29,823 bases of DNA from an uncultured Erythrobacteraceae bacterium (GCA_946482075.1 CAMLQG010000035.1:1-29823), one strand, 5' to 3'. Numbered from the stretch's first letter, positions 7,329 to 16,020 are shown. The notes: generated from the sequence alone by a model not told the origin. Program-made: numbers and translations.

Positions 7329-9794
7329 ATGGCACGGATAAATTCCATCAAGGGTCTTCGCAGAAGTGTCGGTTCTACGGCGCTGGTGGCTGCAATCGCC
7401 GCCGTTTCCCCGGCTCTTGCCCAAGGCGTTAGATCCAGCTCCGCGGATGGCGGGACAGGCGCGGACGAAATCGTCGTCACGGCGCGTTCGCAAGGCGAGA
7501 CGCTTCTGGAGGTTCCTGTCGCCGTCACCGCGATGGGCGAAGCGCAGCTCGCCAAGTTCGCGGCCAGCGATCTTTCCAAGATTGCGCAGATGGCGCCGGA
7601 ACTCGAAATCTATCCCGGCGGCGCAGGTGCGGGCGGCGCGTTCCTGATCCGCGGCATCGGCACCACTGCGGATACGACCGGTGTCGATCCTTCGGTTTCG
7701 CTTGCCATCGACGGTACTCAGATCGCGCGTCCGCGCACCTCCTATGCCGGCATGTTCGATCTGGAGCAGGTCGCCATCCTCAAGGGGCCGCAGGCCCTGT
7801 TCTTCGGCCGCAACGCGTCGGCCGGCGTAGTTTCCATCCAGACGGCCAATCCGACCGGGGATCTCTCCGGCTATGTTCGAGGCGGCTACGAATTCGAAGC
7901 GCGTGAACGTTATGTCGAAGCGGCGGTGAGTATTCCGATCACGGAGACGCTGGGTGTCCGTGTCGCCGGCCGCTACAGCAAGCTGCGCGGCTGGGTGCGC
8001 AACAACGCACTGCCTTTCGCGGTTGATCCGTTCAATCCGGTGCCCGGCAACACGATCGGCTTGCCGGGCGCGACCTGGCGCTGGGGCCCGGGTTCGGAGA
8101 ACAAGGGCGGCCGCATCACTCTGAAATGGTCTCCGTCGAGCGCTTACACGTCCGTCATGAAAGCGATGTTCCTGGGTTATAGCGATGTCAGCGGCACCTC
8201 CGTCGCCGAACCCATCTGCGATGGCGTGCCGACCAATTTCGGCTTCCCTGACCAGACCAGCGACTGCAAGCTGAACGGTCAGACCTCGCAGACGTCGCTG
8301 CCGCCGGAATATGCGAAATCGCCCTATGGCGATCGCCGTTTCTTCAATGGCGAGCCCTATTCCGAGATGAACTCGATGCTGCTCACCTGGCAGCAGACGC
8401 TCGATCTGGGCAGGGTCACGATCCAGGCGAATACCGGCTACACGAAGCACAAGTTCGGCCTGCGCGGCAATTATTCCGGCATGGAATATGCGGATTGGCA
8501 CGGCGGCATCGATGAAGATTTCAAAGGCTTCTCGCAGGAAGCGCGCTTCATCAGCCAGTTCGACGGGCCCTTCAACTTCACCGTGGGTGCCTATTACGAA
8601 GACACCAGGAACACGAAGACGACCAATCTTTTCCTGTTCAACGCCGGTCCCGATCCGGATACTGGAAGCTATCAGGCCGCCTTTGGCGAGGCCTATGACA
8701 AGGGCAAGGTCTGGTCGGCCTTCGCACAGGCGCGGTTCGACATCTCTCCCCAGGTCGAACTGGCCGGTGGCGTTCGCTACACGAAAACGAAGAAGCGCGT
8801 TCTCCAGGGCCAGTTCAACTACGTCCACCAGCACTATGATCCGAACTTCACGCCTCCGTCCGCGACCGGGGGCTTCCTGCTGCCGGAAGGGGTGGGCCTG
8901 ACCAGCCGGATCAAGGAAGACAACTGGTCGCCCGAAGCGACGATCACCTGGCACCCGACGCCGGACAGCACGCTCTATGCCGCCGCGAAGACGGGCTACA
9001 AGTCGGGCGGCATCGCACAGCCTGCGATCCTGAGCCTGGCCGATACGTCATCCAGCGTCATCTTCAATCCGGAGAAGGCGAAGGGCGGCGAAATCGGCTA
9101 CAAGGCCCAGCTGCTCGATCGTCGCCTGCGGTTCGAAGCAACCGTCTATTTCTATCGCTTCAGCGGATTGCAGCTTACATCCTACGATCCGGTCGCGGTT
9201 TCCTACCGTGTGCAGAACGCGGCCGACGCAGACCAGAAGGGTATCGAGCTTTCCGCTTCCTATCGCGTCATGGACGGGCTCACCCTCAACGGCGCGCTGT
9301 CCTACAACAGCGTGAAGTACAAGAAATTCACCGACGCGTCCTGCTATGCCAACCAGTTGGCGGGACCGAACGCATTCGATCTCCCGGGGGACGGGCTTGA
9401 CGGCCTGTGCGACGTGCAGGATCTCTCCGGTCGCCGGCTCCACCGCGCACCGAAGTGGAATGCGACGTTCGGCGTGTCGTATGAAACGGAAGTCGGCAAT
9501 TCGCTCAAGTTCGGCTTCGACGGCAGCGTTCGCTACAGCAGTTCCTACTTCGCATCGGAACAGCTGGCGCCCAACAGCAAGCAGAACAGCTATGCGCTGC
9601 TGAACGCTGCAGCCCGCATCGGCAGCGAGGACGACACCTGGGAACTGGCCTTGATCGGGCGCAACCTGACCAACAAGCGGATCATCGGTTTCGTTCAGGA
9701 CAAGTCGGGCGCATTCGTTCCCGGCAAGAACGAGATCTACGCTTATGGGTCGCGTCCGCGCGAAGTGGCAGTGCAGGCGACCTTCCGCTTCTGA
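7329..9794 (+). CDS. TonB-dependent receptor (no STN domain)
   Basis: An 821-residue outer-membrane transporter. The start is fixed by GGGGAGGT at 7313-7320, eight bases before ATG 7329. A signal peptide covers 1-31 (ends SPALA), a TonB box DEIVVTARS lies at 46-54, and the plug follows at about 60-175 with FLIRGIG and LKGPQALFFGRNASAGVVSIQT. The barrel ends with aromatic-terminal REVAVQATFRF. The plug is clearly related to the receptor at 571-3243 (both have KGPQALFFG(K/R)N and AGVV(D/S)IQTA), but it lacks the STN signalling domain. Regulation therefore probably passes through the divergent AraC gene rather than FecI/FecR. It is convergent with the SDR gene. The substrate is likely the same class as for the first receptor. 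Confidence 0.95.
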   Translation: MARINSIKGLRRSVGSTALVAAIAAVSPALAQGVRSSSADGGTGADEIVVTARSQGETLLEVPVAVTAMGEAQLAKFAASDLSKIAQMAPELEIYPGGAGAGGAFLIRGIGTTADTTGVDPSVSLAIDGTQIARPRTSYAGMFDLEQVAILKGPQALFFGRNASAGVVSIQTANPTGDLSGYVRGGYEFEARERYVEAAVSIPITETLGVRVAGRYSKLRGWVRNNALPFAVDPFNPVPGNTIGLPGATWRWGPGSENKGGRITLKWSPSSAYTSVMKAMFLGYSDVSGTSVAEPICDGVPTNFGFPDQTSDCKLNGQTSQTSLPPEYAKSPYGDRRFFNGEPYSEMNSMLLTWQQTLDLGRVTIQANTGYTKHKFGLRGNYSGMEYADWHGGIDEDFKGFSQEARFISQFDGPFNFTVGAYYEDTRNTKTTNLFLFNAGPDPDTGSYQAAFGEAYDKGKVWSAFAQARFDISPQVELAGGVRYTKTKKRVLQGQFNYVHQHYDPNFTPPSATGGFLLPEGVGLTSRIKEDNWSPEATITWHPTPDSTLYAAAKTGYKSGGIAQPAILSLADTSSSVIFNPEKAKGGEIGYKAQLLDRRLRFEATVYFYRFSGLQLTSYDPVAVSYRVQNAADADQKGIELSASYRVMDGLTLNGALSYNSVKYKKFTDASCYANQLAGPNAFDLPGDGLDGLCDVQDLSGRRLHRAPKWNATFGVSYETEVGNSLKFGFDGSVRYSSSYFASEQLAPNSKQNSYALLNAAARIGSEDDTWELALIGRNLTNKRIIGFVQDKSGAFVPGKNEIYAYGSRPREVAVQATFRF

Positions 9795-9812
9795 TCAATC
9801 CGTCCGGGGGCC

Positions 9813-9840
9813 GGGGCAGGGGAGTGATCTCCGCTGTCCC
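9813..9840. terminator. Terminator-like hairpin between convergent genes
   Basis: GGGGCAG-G-GGAG (9813-9824) pairs with CTCC-G-CTGTCCC (9829-9840) around a TGAT loop, with one G-G mismatch and one G-T pair. It lies between the stops of the TonB receptor and the SDR, so it could serve both strands. No T-run follows. Confidence 0.4.
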
Positions 9841-9858
9841 GGCTGTCTCTTACAAGCT

Positions 9859-10638
9859 TCAGTTTTCCTCGATGATCTGTTGCGCATTGGTCCCGATGCC
9901 GGCGCCCCATGCGCCATCCACCGAAAGCTCCGCTCCGCTCACATAGGATGCATCATCGCTGGCAAGGAACAGGCTGGCGTGGGCGATCTCGGACGGAAGC
10001 CCGACACGGCCGCAGGGCACTCCGAAACCGACTGCCATCGTTTTCGTGCTGATGCTGTCATCGGGGATTAGCATGGGCGTTTCGATGATGCCGGGATGGA
10101 TGCTGTTGCAGCGGATCCCATGCGCGGCGACTTCGAGCGAGACGGTCTTGGTCATGCCGCGGATCGCCCATTTGCTGGCGTCATAGGCGATCATTCCGAT
10201 CGTTCCGCGCATCCCGTTGAGCGACGAGATATTGACGATCGAGCCTCTCCCGGCCTCTTTCATGACGGGGATCACCGACCGCATTCCCAGAAAAGTACCG
10301 GTCACGTTGACGTTCAGCACGCGGGCAAATTCGGTTTCGTTCGTTTCCAGCATCGGCTTGTAGAGCGCGATCGCTGCATTGTTGACCAGGATGTCGATCG
10401 TGCCCCATCGCTCGACCACCGATCGCACGGCGGCTTTCCAGGCGCTTTCCACCGAGATGTCGAGTTCGAACGGGATCGCCGAAGAGCCAATGCCCGATGC
10501 GACGGCGCGGACTTCGTCGCCCAGGCAATCCGCGACCAGTACGCGTGCGCCTTCGGCCGCGAACAGGCGCGCTGTCGCTTCCCCGATGCCCCTGGCGCTG
10601 CCGGTCACGATGGCGACCTTGCCATTCAAACGTCCCAT
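9859..10638 (-). CDS. Short-chain dehydrogenase/reductase (classical SDR)
   Basis: A 259-residue NAD(P)-dependent oxidoreductase of normal classical-SDR length. The Rossmann glycine motif TGSARGIG is at 12-19, NNAA at 86-89, Asn111 in the NVTG segment, catalytic Ser138/139 (VNISSLNG), and Tyr152-x3-Lys156 (YDASK). Asp37 after the second beta strand (LVADC) favours NAD(H) over NADP(H). GGAG lies six bases before the ATG. It is divergent from the EthD/flavin-enzyme operon, which suggests that it oxidises a secondary alcohol or reduces a ketone in the same pathway. It belongs to the broad group that includes hydroxysteroid and cyclohexanol dehydrogenases; the exact substrate cannot be assigned. 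Confidence 0.92.
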   Translation of the reverse strand: MGRLNGKVAIVTGSARGIGEATARLFAAEGARVLVADCLGDEVRAVASGIGSSAIPFELDISVESAWKAAVRSVVERWGTIDILVNNAAIALYKPMLETNETEFARVLNVNVTGTFLGMRSVIPVMKEAGRGSIVNISSLNGMRGTIGMIAYDASKWAIRGMTKTVSLEVAAHGIRCNSIHPGIIETPMLIPDDSISTKTMAVGFGVPCGRVGLPSEIAHASLFLASDDASYVSGAELSVDGAWGAGIGTNAQQIIEEN

Positions 10639-10817
10639 GCTCTTCTCCGCGGATGTTATGGTGCCGGCTGGAGTTGATCCGGCGGCCGCAAGCTTGGCAA
10701 TGCCTTGCGCTCAGGGACTGCGCGCACCCGTAAATGCCGGTGCGCTATATCGACGGTATGCCGTGATGCCGGGGTTAGGATCGGGATCGCCATGATAATG
10801 GCATATCGGAGAAGGCC
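10639..10817. promoter_or_regulatory. Divergent control region of SDR and EthD operon
   Basis: A 179-bp region between two divergent starts. GCCAT (10789-10793) and ATGGC (10798-10802) form a short palindrome about 16 bp before the EthD start. No strong sigma-70 boxes were recognised by eye, and no gene is visible. Confidence 0.35.
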
Positions 10818-11651
10818 ATGATCAAGCATATCGCTCTGGTGAGTTCCAAGCCGGGCATGGGGCGGCAGGCGTTTATCGACCGGTACGAGCAAGGGCATGC
10901 CCCCTTGGCGCTGCGGATACTGCCGCCGGGCACGTTCTGCGACTACCGCCGGAACTATCTCATCCCGGATGGCGCTGTTGAAGTGCCGCATCTCCGATCG
11001 AATGTTTCCGGCCCGGACTTCATCGATATTTCCGAGTTCTGGTATCCCAACCAGCGACAGGTCGATCTTTTCGTTCGGACTCTCGCGGAGACCGATGTCG
11101 GCGAGCAGATCACGCGCGACGAGGCCGATTTCATGATCCGTGAGAAGATCACGATGATCAATGTCGACGAGCGCGCCAGCCCCCGCGGTGAGCTTGCTCC
11201 CCGCCCCGCAGGCGGGCCAGAGCGGCCTGCGGTCAAGGCCATCATACTCGGTAGCAAGCTGCCCGGAATCTCGCGCGAGAGGTTTATCCAGCGGTACGAG
11301 GAAGGGCACGCGCCGCTGGCTTTGAAACTCCTGCGAAGGAATGGAGCGCCGCTCATCGCGGACTACAAGCGTTCCTATCCCATTCCGGGGCCGCTGTTCG
11401 ATCTGCCGCATGTGGAGTTCGAGCCGCCCAGCCCGGACTTCGATGTCATGACCGCGCTATGGTTCTGGACGGCGGAGGATTACGAGCGCTTCCTCGAACT
11501 GGTCTCGCAACCCGCGATCGGTGAACAGTTGGCAAAGGACGAGGAAGCGCTTTTCGATCGGCCGCGTTTCCGGATGTTCCTGGTGGAAGAGCATGTCACG
11601 CCAGCCGAGGTTCTGGCCGTGGCCGGAGGCGATTGTCCTCTCGTCGAATAG
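10818..11651 (+). CDS. Tandem EthD-domain protein (two dimeric alpha/beta-barrel repeats)
   Basis: A 277-residue protein made of two similar halves, about 1-118 and 138-262. Each has a start like (K)xIxLxSKxPG, then RxxFIxRYExGHAPLAL (His27 and His164), a DYxRxYxIP segment, a central D-F-(I/D) stretch, and GEQxxxDE. This is the EthD-like ferredoxin-fold domain, normally about 100 residues and acting as a dimer, so the fused pair may form an intramolecular barrel. EthD domains accompany degradation of ethers and other organics; the biochemical role is poorly defined. GGAG six bases upstream supports ATG 10818. It is the first gene of a four-gene forward operon with flavin enzymes and has a paralogue at its end. 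Confidence 0.8.
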   Translation: MIKHIALVSSKPGMGRQAFIDRYEQGHAPLALRILPPGTFCDYRRNYLIPDGAVEVPHLRSNVSGPDFIDISEFWYPNQRQVDLFVRTLAETDVGEQITRDEADFMIREKITMINVDERASPRGELAPRPAGGPERPAVKAIILGSKLPGISRERFIQRYEEGHAPLALKLLRRNGAPLIADYKRSYPIPGPLFDLPHVEFEPPSPDFDVMTALWFWTAEDYERFLELVSQPAIGEQLAKDEEALFDRPRFRMFLVEEHVTPAEVLAVAGGDCPLVE

Positions 11652-11683
11652 CTTCAAATCGAATTCACCAGGGGAGATTGAGA

Positions 11684-13669
11684 ATGGCGCTCGCCAAGAT
11701 TTTCGAGCCGATCGATATCGGCCCGGTCCGCGTGAAGAACCGTATTTTCCGCAGTGCCCATGGCACCTGGTTCGGCGACGGGGCGCCGACCGACACGCTG
11801 ATCAACTATCACCTGGAGCGCGCCAGGAATGAAGTGGGGCTTTCCTTTCTGGAAGTCTTCTCCATCCATCCGACGACCAATTCTCGACTCCGCCTTTGGG
11901 ATCCGAGATTGGAGGACGGCTATCACAAGCTGATCAAGGCGATCGAGCCGCACGGGATGACCCTGTTCCAGCAGCTCTGGCATGGCGGCCACAACTTCCT
12001 GCCGATCCCCATGGACGGCTTGCCGCAATATGCCGACATCGTCCCCTGGGGGGCATCGGATATTCCCAGCGTTCTGAATGGGATGCCACCCATTCCGATG
12101 ACGAAATGGATGATCGACGAGATCGTGGAGGCCTATGCGAAATCCGCGAAATTCTGCAAGGATGTCGGCCTGCAGGGCGTCGAAGTGCATGCATCGCATG
12201 GCTATCTGCCGCAGCAATTCCTCTCGCCGAACGCCAACAAGCGCGAGGATGAATATGGCGGCAGCTTCGACAATCGCATGCGTTTCCTGCTGGAAGTCAT
12301 GCGAGCCGTCAAAGCTGCTGTCGGCGAGGATTTCGCCGTGGGCGTCCGCCTCTCGCCCGACCTTGTCGAAAATGGCGTGAACGTGCTGGAAAACCAGCAG
12401 GTGATCGACCGCCTGCAGCAGGAAAACCTGGTGCACTTCATCAATCTCTCGCAGGGCAGCTATTACACCATGCCGCGGATCTGGGCCGGGATGCACGAGC
12501 CGGCGGGATACGAGCTGGAGACCAGCGTGCCGATCGCGCAGAGCTCCAAGGTGGTGAACATGGCTATCGGCCGGTTTCGCACGCTCGAAGAGGCGGAACA
12601 GGTCCTGAAGGATACGCCGATCCACATGGTCGGCTTCACCCGTGCGATGATCGCCGATCCGCAGCTCGTCACGAAGACTCTCGCCGGACAGACCGAGCGC
12701 GTCCGACCGTGCATCGGCTGCAATCAGGGCTGCGTCGCCGGCGTGTTTCTCCAGGGGAGCATGAGCTGTGCCGTCAATCCTGCGGTGGGGAGGGAAGGGA
12801 CGCTATCCGAAGATCTGCTCGACAAGGCAGCGAAGAAGAAGAAAGTCCTCGTCGTCGGTGCCGGCCCTGCCGGTCTCGAGGCGTCGAGACTGGCGGCGTT
12901 GCGCGGCCATCAGGTCGTCTTGTTCGAAGCGGCGCGCGATGTCGGCGGGGCGATGAACCTGGCGGCCAAATGCCCCAGCCGACAGGGTATCCGGGACATC
13001 ATCTATTGGCAGGAAGCCGAAGTCTATGAACTCGGCGTCGATGTCCGCATGAATACCTATGTCGAGGCAGCGGATATCCTGGCCGAGAGGCCCGACGTGG
13101 TGATCATCGCGACCGGTTCCTACCCGCGGCAAGACGGTGTCGTCTTCTCTCACCCCGGCTCCCGGATCGAGAACTTCGCCGCTTCCCCGGTCTTGACGAG
13201 CGAAGAGGCACTGGGGGTCACTGGACCGCTCGATGGTCAGACCGCGATCGTCGTCGACGATCTGGGGCACTGGGAAGCGATCGGCGTGGCGGAGCATTTC
13301 ACCACTCTGGGCGCGGACGTCCATTTCGTGACTCGCCACTATCAGTTCGCCCATCTCACGGTTTGGAACAACGAAACCGAAGAAGCGATGATGCGGATGA
13401 ACCGGGCGGGGCGCTTCCATCTCCACGTCATGAGCCGCGTCACTGCGCTTGTCGACGGCCATGCGCGGATCGAGCCCATCTACGGCGGTTCCTCCATCGA
13501 CGTGCCCAACGATCTTTTCGCGTTCGTCTCGGTCAATCACGCAAACCGGTCGCTCGTCGAGGAATTGCGCGGGAAGGTGGCTGAAGTCGAAGTGATCGGC
13601 GACGCCAAGGCGCCGCGCTTCCTCGAGATGGCTATTCGTGAGGGGCACATGGTCGGCCGCGGGATTTAA
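11684..13669 (+). CDS. Old-yellow-enzyme/TMADH-like FMN, 4Fe-4S and FAD oxidoreductase
   Basis: A 661-residue enzyme of the 2,4-dienoyl-CoA reductase/trimethylamine dehydrogenase family. ATG 11684 is preferred to the in-frame ATG 11633 because GGGGAG lies at 11671-11676 and the protein then begins with the usual LFEPI-type strand. The N-terminal TIM barrel (1-340) has the active-site stretch GVEVHASHGYLPQQFLSP (His169, His172, Tyr174) and EYGGSFDNR. The cluster ligand set Cys343-x2-Cys346-x3-Cys350-x11-Cys362 is complete. A C-terminal FAD/NAD(P) part begins at VLVVGAGPAG (388-397). Relatives reduce conjugated C=C bonds of enones or enoyl-CoAs, or demethylate amines, with electrons passing from NAD(P)H through FAD and 4Fe-4S to FMN. 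It lies 32 bp after the first EthD gene. The neighbouring SDR fits an enone-reduction role. Confidence 0.92.
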   Translation: MALAKIFEPIDIGPVRVKNRIFRSAHGTWFGDGAPTDTLINYHLERARNEVGLSFLEVFSIHPTTNSRLRLWDPRLEDGYHKLIKAIEPHGMTLFQQLWHGGHNFLPIPMDGLPQYADIVPWGASDIPSVLNGMPPIPMTKWMIDEIVEAYAKSAKFCKDVGLQGVEVHASHGYLPQQFLSPNANKREDEYGGSFDNRMRFLLEVMRAVKAAVGEDFAVGVRLSPDLVENGVNVLENQQVIDRLQQENLVHFINLSQGSYYTMPRIWAGMHEPAGYELETSVPIAQSSKVVNMAIGRFRTLEEAEQVLKDTPIHMVGFTRAMIADPQLVTKTLAGQTERVRPCIGCNQGCVAGVFLQGSMSCAVNPAVGREGTLSEDLLDKAAKKKKVLVVGAGPAGLEASRLAALRGHQVVLFEAARDVGGAMNLAAKCPSRQGIRDIIYWQEAEVYELGVDVRMNTYVEAADILAERPDVVIIATGSYPRQDGVVFSHPGSRIENFAASPVLTSEEALGVTGPLDGQTAIVVDDLGHWEAIGVAEHFTTLGADVHFVTRHYQFAHLTVWNNETEEAMMRMNRAGRFHLHVMSRVTALVDGHARIEPIYGGSSIDVPNDLFAFVSVNHANRSLVEELRGKVAEVEVIGDAKAPRFLEMAIREGHMVGRGI

Positions 13670-13678
13670 CAGGGATTT

Positions 13679-13705
13679 CGCCTGCGCCGAGCTGGCGGCG
13701 AGGCG
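13679..13705 (+). other. Intercistronic hairpin
   Basis: CGCCT-G-CGCC (13679-13688) pairs with GGCG-gcg-AGGCG (13694-13705) around a GAGCT loop in the 62-bp gap between the OYE-like and LLM genes. It could protect or process the operon transcript. No T-run follows, so full termination is unlikely. Confidence 0.3.
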
Positions 13706-13731
13706 GGATTTCCAAGGATTGGGAGTTGAAC

Positions 13732-14637
13732 ATGAAGCCGTTTCAAGTGGGCGTGGTCTTTCCGCAATTCGAAATCGAAGAAGATCCCATCGCCATCCGC
13801 GATTTCGTGCAGGCGGTCGAAGGCCTCGGTTTCGACCATCTCGTCGCCTATGATCATGTGCTGGGCGCCAGCCGCGCGACCCGGCCGGACTGGTATGGGC
13901 CATACGATTCCGACGATGCCTTCTTCGAGCCCTTCACGCTGTTCAGCTTTCTGGCGGGCGTGACCGAGCGGATCGAACTGGTTTCCGGGATATTCATCCT
14001 GCCGCAGCGGCAGACCGTGTTGTTCGCGAAGCAAGCCGCCTCGGCCGACGTGCTTTGCGGCGGACGCCTGCGGCTCGGTGTATCGATCGGGTGGAATCCG
14101 GTGGAATATGAAGCGCTGGGTGTCGATTTCCGTACCCGCGCCAAGCTCATGGAAGATCAGATCGCGGTGCTCCGTCGGTTGTGGACGGAGCCGACCCTGA
14201 CGCTGGACACCGAATATCACAAGATCACCGATGCGGGGCTCAAGCCGCTGCCGGTCCAGCGCCCCATCCCCCTCTGGATCGGCGGGGCGGCCGAAGCGGC
14301 TCTCGATCGTGCCGCACGGATCGGTGATGGCTGGTTCGGCTATGGCGATGCCGCCAACGCCGAGCGGACCATCGAATTCATTGGCTCGCGAGCCGAGGCG
14401 GCCGGCCGCAGGCGGGAGGATGTCGGTGTCGAGAACATCATCTTCATCGGTTCGCGGCCGGGTGTCGGCACGATCGAAAGCCAGGAACGCACGCCCGAGC
14501 ATGCTGCCGAGGATGTCGCGATCTGGCGCGATGCGGGTGCGCGGGCCGTGTCGTTCGAGACGCTGTTCCTCGGGTGTAGGACGGCAAGCGAACATATCGT
14601 GGTTCTAAAGCGTGTCGCTGCAGCGCTCGGCATGTGA
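13732..14637 (+). CDS. LLM-class flavin-dependent oxidoreductase
   Basis: A 301-residue luciferase-like monooxygenase-superfamily enzyme. The start is ATG 13732, with GGGAG at 13721-13725; the TTG six bases earlier overlaps this site and is unlikely. The fold markers are the N-terminal strand FQVGVVFPQ, the GFDHLVAYDHVL loop, the TERIELVSGIFILPQR strand, and the LGVSIGWNPVEYEALGVDF signature at about 115-133, then GRRREDVG. This last pattern matches the TIGR03619-type group, annotated as F420-dependent in actinobacteria. In a sphingomonad, FMN or F420 must both be considered. Members perform oxygenation or hydride transfer on carbonyl or cyclic compounds. It is the third gene of the EthD operon; it lies 26 bp before the last gene. 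Confidence 0.9.
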   Translation: MKPFQVGVVFPQFEIEEDPIAIRDFVQAVEGLGFDHLVAYDHVLGASRATRPDWYGPYDSDDAFFEPFTLFSFLAGVTERIELVSGIFILPQRQTVLFAKQAASADVLCGGRLRLGVSIGWNPVEYEALGVDFRTRAKLMEDQIAVLRRLWTEPTLTLDTEYHKITDAGLKPLPVQRPIPLWIGGAAEAALDRAARIGDGWFGYGDAANAERTIEFIGSRAEAAGRRREDVGVENIIFIGSRPGVGTIESQERTPEHAAEDVAIWRDAGARAVSFETLFLGCRTASEHIVVLKRVAAALGM

Positions 14638-14663
14638 CCGGGCGCGGATATGGGAGATAAGCT

Positions 14664-15506
14664 ATGATCAAGACCGTGGGTTTGTTCACCAAGCGGCCCG
14701 GCATGGATCGGGAAGCGTTCATAGATCGCTATGAAAGCCCCGAATACGGCCATGCGCAATTCGCGATCCGGTTGTGCCCGTGGCAGGACGACTACCGCAG
14801 GAACTTCATCCGCGACACGTCGCCGATCACCTATGCGCACCTCGAAACCAGCACTTCCCGACCTCCCTTCGATGTCGTGATGATAACGAAGGCGCGCGAC
14901 GCCGCGCAGGCGGAGCTTACCGCGAAGGCACTGGCCGACCCCATCGTCGGGGGAAAGATCGCCAGGGACGAGGAAGCGTTGTTCGATCGTTCGCGCATGA
15001 CGATCTTCGGCGTGGAAGAGCGGGAAACGCCCGCGGAACTGTTGGCGGCGCGGCCGGCCGGCCATGTGGGCGCACCCGCGCTCAAGATGCTGGGCTTCGC
15101 CCGCCGGCGCGATCCGGGCATACCCCTGAAGGATTTCATCCAGGATTATGAAAGCACTCTGGCTCCGCTCGTGACGAAGCTGATGCAGCGCGGCGGGGCG
15201 CCCATCTTCGCAGGCTATGTCCGAAACTACGTGCAGCAGGACGTGCTGGTCAATCAGGGGCATATCACCATTGCGCCGCCCAAGCCCGACTTCGATGTCA
15301 TGAACGAGATCTGGTTCTGGACCGAACGCGATTTCGAGAGCTTCCAGGATATTTGCTCCGTTCCGGATGTGGGAGCGCAGATGGCTGCCGAGCAGACGCG
15401 GCTATTGGACCCTGCGTCGATCAACATGGTCTTCGTCGACGAGTATTTTCATACTCGCGAGATGCTCGACGCTGCGCTGAAAGAGCATGATCTCGCAGCC
15501 AATTGA
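14664..15506 (+). CDS. Second tandem EthD-domain protein
   Basis: A 280-residue paralogue of the protein at 10818-11651, again with two halves (about 1-120 and 138-265). The first half keeps MIKTVGLFTKRPGM, FIDRYE and GHA (His30), and DYRRNF. The second half reads DFIQDYESTLAPLVTKL, so the GH of the GHAPLA motif is lost there. The DFDVMNEIWFWTERDFESF segment closely matches the FDVMTALWFWTAEDYERF segment of the first protein, confirming common origin. GGGAG lies seven bases before the ATG. It is the last gene of the operon and converges with the OsmC gene. A heteromer of the two proteins is an attractive but untested idea. Confidence 0.78.
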   Translation: MIKTVGLFTKRPGMDREAFIDRYESPEYGHAQFAIRLCPWQDDYRRNFIRDTSPITYAHLETSTSRPPFDVVMITKARDAAQAELTAKALADPIVGGKIARDEEALFDRSRMTIFGVEERETPAELLAARPAGHVGAPALKMLGFARRRDPGIPLKDFIQDYESTLAPLVTKLMQRGGAPIFAGYVRNYVQQDVLVNQGHITIAPPKPDFDVMNEIWFWTERDFESFQDICSVPDVGAQMAAEQTRLLDPASINMVFVDEYFHTREMLDAALKEHDLAAN

Positions 15507-15531
15507 GCACCATTTCGAGAGTCGAGAGGGG

Positions 15532-15594
15532 GCCGGGCTCCGTCAGCGCAATTTTGCGGTAAAACGATATGGTGTCGCTGCGCTTCCGCCCGGC
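15532..15594. terminator. Compound inverted repeat between convergent operons
   Basis: GCCGGGC (15532-15538) pairs with GCCCGGC (15588-15594), and inside it AGCGCA (15545-15550) pairs with TGCGCT (15579-15584). The structure fills the 87-bp gap between the EthD operon and the OsmC stop and could act as a bidirectional transcription barrier. The loop is long and there is no T-run. Confidence 0.35.
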
Positions 15595-16016
15595 TATCGT
15601 TCGAATTCCGTCGTGATCTTGATAACGCCCGTCAAGGTCCTGTGAATAGGGCATTTTTCCGCGACTTCGAAGAGCTTCCGGCGATGCTCCTCCGGCAAAG
15701 CGGGCGCGACGATCGAGATTGTCTTGTAGAATTCGTCGATCATCTGCTCCGAGCCTGCCTCCATCTTCTTGCCATGGCGAACCTGAACCTGGACGTGTTC
15801 GAGCGGCCAGCCTTCACGCATCGCATACCAGCGGATTGTCATGGCAGTGCATTCGCCCAGAGCCGCCGTGAGAAGGTCATACGGGTTCGGACCGAGATTC
15901 TTTCCCCCTTTGGCTTCAGGTTCATCCCCGAAGACATGATGGCCGGACACCTCGATGGCGACGGCGAGAGGGCTGCCTTGGGCATCGGAAACGTTCGCTA
16001 TGGTCTTTTGCGCCAT
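15594..16016 (-). CDS. OsmC-family peroxidase-like protein
   Basis: A 140-residue OsmC/Ohr-superfamily protein, the usual length. Two redox cysteines sit where expected: Cys56 in LTAALGECTAMTIRWYA and Cys122 in EKCPIHRTL. Family knowledge: these thiols reduce organic hydroperoxides in the cytoplasm. I start it at ATG 16016 rather than the longer frame (to 16100) because the extra residues overlap the upstream reductase gene; with this start only four bases separate the reductase stop from the ATG. It is the last gene of the pirin operon, which points to oxidative or electrophile defence. Confidence 0.92.
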   Translation of the reverse strand: MAQKTIANVSDAQGSPLAVAIEVSGHHVFGDEPEAKGGKNLGPNPYDLLTAALGECTAMTIRWYAMREGWPLEHVQVQVRHGKKMEAGSEQMIDEFYKTISIVAPALPEEHRRKLFEVAEKCPIHRTLTGVIKITTEFER

Positions 16017-16020
16017 CGGT

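Noticed and set aside
7080..8954. 624-codon minus-strand open frame opposite the second TonB receptor
   Set aside because: Arg/Ala/Gly/Asp-rich shadow composition without domains; the plus-strand receptor explains the region fully.
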